NCBI GenBank assembly: GCA_019694315.1
Contig: JAIBCE010000021.1
Span: forward strand, 1 to 44,484
Direction: 5' to 3'
Length of the DNA stretch: 44,484 bases
DNA from: Sandaracinaceae bacterium
GTDB lineage: Bacteria > Myxococcota_A > Polyangia > Polyangiales > Sandaracinaceae
Shown: piece after piece, positions 40,058 through 44,484 of the stretch
Position numbering within the stretch: position 1 is the stretch's first letter
Layout of the letters: each line of letters opens with the position of its first letter
Position numbers and translations under genes: made by a program
The notes under the pieces: model-generated
What the model saw: only the letters and a program-made list of their open reading frames with translations
Database searches by the model: none
What the model was told of the DNA's origin: nothing

Positions 40058-40876
40058 GTGCAGTCGAAGCTCGGCACGGAGGTGTGCTCGACGCGCGTGA
40101 GGCTCGTCGCGATGGCCATGGCCGTCGGTGCGTGGAGCGCGCCTCCGGCGAGCGTGTCGATCGCGCGCGCACAAGACGCCGCGCCCGAGAACCGCGTCGT
40201 CGACACGCGGCCCGTGGAGGCGCTCGTCGCCGTGGTCGGCGCTCGCACGCCGAGCGGCGGCAGTGACGTCGTGCTCTTGTCCGACGTGGAGCTCGTGGCA
40301 GCGCTCGCGCTGGCGCGCGGTGGCGCGACGGACGTGCGGCCCACGCCGGCGCTGCTCCAGGCCGCGCTCGATCAGATCGTGGGCGAGGTGCTCATCCGCC
40401 GCGAGGCCACGCGCCTCGGGGCGGTCGCGCCCACGGGCGAAGAGATCGCGCGTCAGTCCGACGCGATCGCGCGCTCGATCGGCGGACAGGACGTGCTCGA
40501 GGCGCTCCTCACGCGTCACCACGCGAGCGCCGCGGAGATCGGGATGCTCGCGGAGCGACGTGCCATCGTGGAGCGCTTCTTGAGCGCCAACCTCGAGGGC
40601 GCGAGCGAGGTCACCGAGGCCGACGTGGAGGAGGCGTACGCCGAGGCCGCGCATCCCTTCGCAGGCAGGCCGCTCGAGGAGGTACGCGAGGCGCTCCGCG
40701 CGTGGCTCCGCGTGACGCTGGTGGATGCGTACGTCGCGCGCTGGCTCACGACCCTACGTGGTCGCGTCGAGGTGAACGTGCTCCGGCCCTTCGTGCAGAC
40801 GGAGCCGGCCACGACGGACGGGACCCCCGCGGCGGGGCCCCACGCAGGAGGGACGGGCGATGTCGGCTCCCGGTGA
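40058..40876 (+). CDS. Periplasmic SurA-N-like chaperone protein without PPIase domain
   Basis: 272 residues from GTG at 40058, chosen because GGAGG lies five bases upstream; a GTG at 40025 overlapping the previous stop is the alternative. A signal peptide spans about residues 10-37 (AMAMAVGAWSAPPASVSIARAQ). The mature protein matches the SurA N-terminal pattern: a strand VEALVAVVG, then DVVLLSDVELVAALAL, then ALLQAALDQIVGEVLIRREA and long helices with AEAAHPFAGRPLEEVREAL. No parvulin (PPIase) domain is present, so it may be a pure holdase for outer-membrane or exported proteins. Its 3' end overlaps the CDF transporter gene by 17 bp. Confidence 0.65.
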   Translation: MQSKLGTEVCSTRVRLVAMAMAVGAWSAPPASVSIARAQDAAPENRVVDTRPVEALVAVVGARTPSGGSDVVLLSDVELVAALALARGGATDVRPTPALLQAALDQIVGEVLIRREATRLGAVAPTGEEIARQSDAIARSIGGQDVLEALLTRHHASAAEIGMLAERRAIVERFLSANLEGASEVTEADVEEAYAEAAHPFAGRPLEEVREALRAWLRVTLVDAYVARWLTTLRGRVEVNVLRPFVQTEPATTDGTPAAGPHAGGTGDVGSR

Positions 40877-41849
40877 AGGCAACAACCTGCGCGTCGTGTT
40901 CGCGGCGCTCGCGGGCAACTTGTTGATCGCGATCTCCAAGTTCGTCGCCGCGTTCTTCTCGGGCTCCATCGCGACGCTCGCCGAGGCCGTGCACAGCGTG
41001 GCCGACACGGCGAACCAGGTGCTGCTCGTGGTGGGGATCCGCCGTGCGGAGAAGCCTGCGACGAACCTCCACCCGTTCGGTCACGCGGTGGAGAGCTACT
41101 TCTGGCCGTTCATGGTGAGCATCCTGATCTTCCTCCTCGGCGGCGCGTTCGCGCTCTACGAAGGGGTTCACGATCTCATCGGGCTCTTCTCGGGGCAGGC
41201 CGAGCACGAGCACGGCTCGCGCCTCTGGAGCTACGGCGTCTTGGGCGTGTCGTTCCTCTTCGAGAGCTACTCGTACTCGGTCGCATACGGCGAGTTCAAG
41301 AAGTCCAAGGGCGAGCTGTCGTTCCGCGAGGCGCTCATGCGCAGCAAGGACCCGACGATCCCCGTCGTGCTCGCGGAGGACACGGCGGCGCTCTTCGGCC
41401 TGGGCATCGCGCTCGTCTCGGTGGGCCTCTCGGATCTCACGGGCTGGGAGGGATTCGACGCGATCGGCTCGACGCTCATCGGGGTCGTGCTCGGCCTCGT
41501 CGCGTACTTCCTCGCGAGCCGCACGCACTCGCTCCTGCTCGGCGAGGCCGCGTCTCCGGAAGACCGCAAGACGGTCGAGGCGATCGCGCCCACGGTGAAG
41601 GGCGTCGTGAAGGTGACGCAGCTCCTCTCGATGCACCTCGGGCCCAAGAACGTCATCCTCGCGCTCAAGGTCGCCTTCGATCGCGATCTCGACGTGGCCG
41701 AGATCGAGAAGATCATCGACACGCTCGAGACGCGCATCCGCGAGGAGCTGCCACAGATGCGCTACATCTTCGTCGAGCCCGACGGGGACTACACCGCGCA
41801 GCTCGACCCCGCGCGGCCCATCGAGACGCCGAGCACGACCGGCCGCTGA
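40860..41849 (+). CDS. Cation diffusion facilitator (CDF) family transporter
   Basis: 329 residues from ATG at 40860 with GGAGGGACGGGCG upstream. Six membrane helices. The metal site in helix 2 is HSVADT (His-x3-Asp), and the helix-5 counterpart is LAEDTAALFG (Glu/Asp). The family sequence NLLIAISKFVAAFFSGSIAT is at the N-terminus. A cytoplasmic C-terminal domain (about 225-310) has the ferredoxin-like CDF fold (VTQLLSMHLGPKNVILALKV). CDF proteins exchange Zn2+, Fe2+ or Mn2+ for protons to export metal. The second-shell residues do not let me choose the metal. Translationally coupled to the SurA-like gene. Confidence 0.9.
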   Translation: MSAPGEGNNLRVVFAALAGNLLIAISKFVAAFFSGSIATLAEAVHSVADTANQVLLVVGIRRAEKPATNLHPFGHAVESYFWPFMVSILIFLLGGAFALYEGVHDLIGLFSGQAEHEHGSRLWSYGVLGVSFLFESYSYSVAYGEFKKSKGELSFREALMRSKDPTIPVVLAEDTAALFGLGIALVSVGLSDLTGWEGFDAIGSTLIGVVLGLVAYFLASRTHSLLLGEAASPEDRKTVEAIAPTVKGVVKVTQLLSMHLGPKNVILALKVAFDRDLDVAEIEKIIDTLETRIREELPQMRYIFVEPDGDYTAQLDPARPIETPSTTGR

Positions 41850-41860
41850 GGGCGAGGGCC

Positions 41861-42310
41861 GTGGCCTCCACGCTGGAGATCCGACCGCTCGCCGCGGACG
41901 ACGTCGCGCTCGCGAATCGCCTCGGTCGCGACGCGTTCGCCGCGCCCGCGGAGCAGCCCGACTTCGGCGACGAGCTCGGGCGCTCGATCGCGCACACGTG
42001 GGTCGCGGTCGTGGACGGCGTGCTCGTGGGCTACGCCCTCGGCTGGCTCGCGGCCGACGAGGCGCAGCTCATGTCGATCGCGGTCGACGCCCGGTTCCGT
42101 GGGCAGGGCCTGGGTCGCGCGCTGCTCGAGCGCTTCCTCGACGAGCTGGTGCGCGTGGGCGCGCGCACGATCGTGCTCGAGGTGCGCAAGGGAAACGCGC
42201 CAGCGCGAGCCCTCTACGTGGCGATGGGCTTCGAGCTCCTGGGCGAGCGGCGCCGCTACTACGCCGACGGCGAGGACGCGATCACCTATCGCTGGTGCGC
42301 AGCGACCTGA
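41861..42310 (+). CDS. GNAT N-acetyltransferase, RimI-like
   Basis: 149 residues from GTG at 41861, 11 bp after the CDF stop. The acetyl-CoA loop is [18 protein letters not shown] (R-x2-G-x-G/A), preceded by EAQLMSIAV and followed by [20 protein letters not shown], the RimI signature. Ends with [10 protein letters not shown], close to RimI's YYxxxxEDAxxM end. RimI acetylates the N-terminal alanine of ribosomal protein S18, but related GNATs take other substrates. tsaB/tsaD, frequent rimI neighbours, are absent. Confidence 0.82.
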   Translation: MASTLEIRPLAADDVALANRLGRDAFAAPAEQPDFGDELGRSIAHTWVAVVDGVLVGYALGWLAADEAQLMSIAVDARFRGQGLGRALLERFLDELVRVGARTIVLEVRKGNAPARALYVAMGFELLGERRRYYADGEDAITYRWCAAT

Positions 42311-42365
42311 GGAGCTCGAGCGTCGAGCGTATCCGATTCGAAGTCGGAGATTCTCTCTCCCTCCC

Positions 42366-42674
42366 TCAGCTCGACAGGAGGCCCGCGATCACGATCCACG
42401 CGAAGGCCACGAGGAGCACACCGGCTGCGATCCCGAGCGGGCGGAAGCCCCGCACGCCGAGGCGATCGGCCAGGTGCATGCCGCCGAAGGCGCCCGCGAG
42501 GAAGGTGACGAAGGTCGTGGGCGTGGTCGGGTAGCTCTCGCCGATGGCGAGGAACAACGCGTAGTTCACGAGCAGACCGAGGGAGCCGCCCGCGACCCAG
42601 CCGAAGATCGTCGTCATGCGACGCTTGAGGTCGTCGTTCGCCTCGGGAGCGGGCGTCGTCTTCTCTTCGGCCAT
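42366..42674 (-). CDS. Small membrane protein of unknown function
   Basis: 102 residues from ATG at 42674. A short polar N-terminus ([20 protein letters not shown]) is followed by three hydrophobic helices at about 22-42, 47-62 and 78-100, with [11 protein letters not shown] on the loop. It resembles small GtrA/DUF-type proteins only in size, and no family is recognised. Convergent with the RimI-like gene (55-bp gap) and divergent from the peroxiredoxin. Confidence 0.6.
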   Translation of the reverse strand: MAEEKTTPAPEANDDLKRRMTTIFGWVAGGSLGLLVNYALFLAIGESYPTTPTTFVTFLAGAFGGMHLADRLGVRGFRPLGIAAGVLLVAFAWIVIAGLLSS

Positions 42675-42815
42675 CGACCATCTGTTACTCGAACGTGGGC
42701 GAAAAGGCACGGCAGCGGTACCGCCTGCAGGCCGCGTCGAGGAGCCCGGAACGGAGCTGCGGCAGTGGTGCGGGTGCGATGGCTTGCCAACCGCGGAGGG
42801 GCGCTCCATGAAGGG

Positions 42816-42867
42816 GCGCCGCCGGGTTGCCCGGCGCACAGCTCAGCTAGCTCCTCGCGCATGCGCG
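42816..42867. promoter_or_regulatory. Structured leader of the peroxiredoxin gene: hairpin plus CGCGCATGCGCG palindrome
   Basis: A hairpin GCCGGG-TTG-CCCGGC (42821-42835) and a perfect 12-bp palindrome CGCGCATGCGCG (42856-42867) lie 18 to 64 bp before the peroxiredoxin ATG. The palindrome could be a binding site for a dimeric regulator. In DNA this GC-rich, palindromes of GC steps also arise by chance. No OxyR or PerR consensus was recognised. Confidence 0.3.
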
Positions 42868-42884
42868 AGACCGGAGGTGGTTCG

Positions 42885-43481
42885 ATGTCCGTCGCGATCC
42901 AGAAGCCCGCTCCCGACTTCGAGGCCGAGGCAGTCCAGGGGCTCGAGTTCACGAACGTCAAGCTGTCGGCGCTGAAGGGCAAGTACGTGGTGCTCTTCTT
43001 CTACCCGCTCGACTTCACCTTCGTGTGCCCCACCGAGATCATCGCGTTCGACCAGAAGCTCGAGGAGTTCAAGAAGCGCGGCGCCGAGGTCATCGGCGTG
43101 TCGGTCGACTCGAAGTTCTCGCACCTCGCGTGGAACAAGCAGCCGCGCAAGGAAGGCGGCCTCGGTGGCGTGCGCTACCCGCTCGTGGCCGACATCACGA
43201 AGAAGATCGCGCGCGACTACGGCGTGCTCTTCGAGGACGGCGACGACGCGGGCCTCGCGCTGCGCGGCACGTTCGTGATCGACAAGAAGGGCAACGTTCG
43301 CCACGCGACGCTCAACGACCTGCCCCTCGGCCGCAACATCGACGAGTACCTGCGCCTCATCGACGCGATCGAGTTCAACGAGAAGCACGGCGAGGTCTGC
43401 CCGGCCAACTGGCACGCGGGCGAGGACGGCATGAAGGCCGACCCGAAGGGCTCGCAGGCCTACTTCCAGAAGCACGGCTGA
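42885..43481 (+). CDS. Typical 2-Cys peroxiredoxin (AhpC/Prx1 family)
   Basis: 198 residues from ATG at 42885 with GGAGGT at good spacing. Peroxidatic Cys48 is in DFTFVCPTE and resolving Cys172 in EVCPANW. The fold is complete ([32 protein letters not shown]). It also has GGLG (91-94) and a C-terminal YF (QAYFQKHG), the two motifs that make Prx prone to overoxidation. This is a sensitive-type Prx, unlike robust bacterial AhpC. It reduces H2O2 and organic hydroperoxides using thioredoxin or AhpF. Neither reductase is adjacent. Followed by a strong terminator. Confidence 0.95.
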   Translation: MSVAIQKPAPDFEAEAVQGLEFTNVKLSALKGKYVVLFFYPLDFTFVCPTEIIAFDQKLEEFKKRGAEVIGVSVDSKFSHLAWNKQPRKEGGLGGVRYPLVADITKKIARDYGVLFEDGDDAGLALRGTFVIDKKGNVRHATLNDLPLGRNIDEYLRLIDAIEFNEKHGEVCPANWHAGEDGMKADPKGSQAYFQKHG

Positions 43482-43523
43482 GGGATCACGGCGCCACGCG
43501 CCGCCTCGATGGCCCACTGAACG

Positions 43524-43560
43524 CGGCTCCAGGGATGCAAGCCCTGGGGCCGTTTTCTTT
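43524..43560 (+). terminator. Rho-independent terminator of the peroxiredoxin gene
   Basis: Stem CGGCTCCAGGG (43524-43534) pairs with CCCTGGGGCCG (43542-43552), 11 bp with one G-T pair and a 7-nt loop, followed directly by TTTTCTTT. It begins 42 bp past the peroxiredoxin stop. Confidence 0.9.
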
Positions 43561-43723
43561 CGCGCGCGGAAGTGATCCGAAACGATCGTGCGGTGAACCG
43601 TCTGCGTGACGGGCGCGTCCAAGCTCGGACGCTGAAGCACCGTCAGAGTCGTGGAGCCCGCCGACGATCCGATCGCAGGCGCGCCGTGCTAGTGTGATTT
43701 CCCATTCGCCGAGGTCGTACGCC

Positions 43724-44484
43724 GTGAGCAAGGAAGCCAAGAAGAAGTCCGACGACGAAGAGCTCGATCTCGGAGCGCTCTCCGCGCTGGTGCGCCCTTC
43801 GCTGGCGCCGCCCAGCGCCGACGACGGTGACGACGCGAAGGTCGACCTTCGTGCGCTCGTCGCGTCCGTGCCGCCGCCCGCTGCGAGCGAGGACTCGGCC
43901 CGCGAGGACAGCGGCGTCCAGGCCAAGAAGCCCGACGACGCGAAGAAGGACGAGGCCAAGCCCAAGGACGAGGCGAAGAAGGCCGACGGGAAGGGCAAGG
44001 ACACGAAGCCGGCGGCGAAGGCCGAGCCCAAGAGCGAGCCCAAGGCGGTCGCGCCCGTCGTCGCGCCCGCGCCTGCGCCCGCGAACAACAGCGGCATGTG
44101 GATCGGCCTCGGGATCGCGGTCGCCGCGATCGTGGGTGGGCTCATCTACATGCAGAGCCAGAACGCTGCCGCGGGCAGCGAGACGAGCGAGCGTCCGCCC
44201 CGCACCACGGCCTCGCACGAGACGCGGCCGGCCACGACGACGGGCAGCGAGCCCACGGCGATCGAGGCCGAGGACGAGCATCCGCCGAGCACGACGGCGA
44301 CCGCCGAGCCGGCGACCGCCTCGCCGACGACCGCCGAGCCCACGACGGCGACCCCCGAAGGCGCAGGCACCGAGCCCGCCGCGATCGGCGCCGTCGCCAC
44401 CGTGCAGCCTGCGACGGCCGAGGACGACGAGGACGAGGAGGGCAACGAGGAAGGCGGAGGAAGCAAGCGTGGGGAGCGCGTGCG
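43724..44484 (+). CDS. Single-pass membrane protein with Lys/Ala/Glu-rich cytoplasmic and Thr/Glu/Ala-rich outer region (3' end outside window)
   Basis: Open from GTG at 43724 to the window end (at least 253 residues). The first 120 residues are charged (SKEAKKKSDDEELDLGALSA, then repeated KKDEAKPKDEAKK) and include two short similar blocks, LDLGALSALV and VDLRALVASV. One membrane helix lies at about 126-145 (MWIGLGIAVAAIVGGLIYM). Beyond it is a Thr/Ala/Pro/Glu-rich low-complexity stretch turning strongly acidic (EDDEDEEGNEEGG) and then basic. The design resembles membrane anchors for a C-terminal domain not yet reached. The antisense frames in this region are shadows of the low-complexity coding. 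Confidence 0.7.
   Translation, partial: MSKEAKKKSDDEELDLGALSALVRPSLAPPSADDGDDAKVDLRALVASVPPPAASEDSAREDSGVQAKKPDDAKKDEAKPKDEAKKADGKGKDTKPAAKAEPKSEPKAVAPVVAPAPAPANNSGMWIGLGIAVAAIVGGLIYMQSQNAAAGSETSERPPRTTASHETRPATTTGSEPTAIEAEDEHPPSTTATAEPATASPTTAEPTTATPEGAGTEPAAIGAVATVQPATAEDDEDEEGNEEGGGSKRGERV

Noticed and set aside
34926..40172. A 1,748-residue open frame on the minus strand
   Set aside because: Only its last 317 codons (from GTG at 35879) are a real gene. The rest lies antisense to glycerol kinase, a lipoprotein and UPF0158 and is Arg/His/Glu-rich filler typical of shadow frames in GC-rich DNA.
43643..44466. Leftward frames at the right edge of the window
   Set aside because: They are antisense to a plus-strand gene that starts at 43724, has a clear membrane helix and stays open past the window end. 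The Ser/Ala-rich antisense products mirror its low-complexity coding.

Overview
The window is GC-rich chromosomal DNA with strong G/C bias at third codon positions. Several traits point to a myxobacterium (Myxococcota), probably a Sandaracinus/Polyangiales-type organism: many lipoproteins with Asp/Ala/Gly/Thr-rich linkers, Cys-rich CGDGxCN-type secreted proteins, a Hanks-type Ser/Thr kinase, a CFI-box-CTERM protein and frequent GTG starts. This assignment is inferred from gene style, not from a marker gene. Most long open frames in this DNA are shadows of real genes, so the calls rest on domain motifs, start context and operon logic.

Layout. 1-7.1 kb: the end of an RNA methyltransferase gene; a sterol-desaturase-like hydroxylase divergent from a TetR regulator with a palindromic operator candidate between them; a leftward operon of kinase, Asp-box secreted protein and TlyA; MntP; a membrane protein; and tRNA-Gln(UUG). 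7.2-15 kb: a repeat-rich lipoprotein; a small membrane protein; a three-gene cassette (ferritin-like protein, Tes-like radical SAM enzyme, fatty-acid-hydroxylase-family protein) that looks like a lipid-modification pathway; a CFI-box secreted protein; and a stand-alone FIST protein. 15.2-19.2 kb: the Pnkp-Hen1 RNA repair operon.

19.3-23 kb: a MIDAS-motif lipoprotein, a small secreted protein, and a decaying locus holding a TetR remnant without its DNA-binding domain and an NAD(P)-binding protein with its middle deleted, next to an intact SGNH hydrolase. 23.0-27.9 kb: a segment of about 4.8 kb bounded by 100-bp direct repeats. The right repeat is the 3' end of a PLP-dependent threonine dehydratase/serine racemase gene and the left repeat is an orphan copy of it. 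Inside lie exported Cys-rich proteins only, with no recombinase. 29-31.8 kb: a sulfide:quinone oxidoreductase operon with a DUF1641-TusE/DsrC fusion and a DsrE-type protein. 31.9-36.3 kb: a lipoprotein, a broken serine hydrolase, and a leftward operon of one small lipoprotein and two CCWPGQ-module proteins. This operon is a second version of the lipoprotein/CCWPGQ pair inside the repeat-bounded segment. 36.4-44.5 kb: glycerol kinase, a lipoprotein, a minisatellite, a UPF0158 / SurA-like / CDF transporter / GNAT run, a small membrane protein, a 2-Cys peroxiredoxin with a clear terminator, and the start of a single-pass membrane protein.

The most promising undescribed material is (a) the ferritin-like / Tes-like radical SAM / hydroxylase cassette, (b) the duplicated lipoprotein plus CCWPGQ-module cassette with its GTGA-overlap architecture, and (c) the repeat-bounded segment at the threonine dehydratase 3' end.
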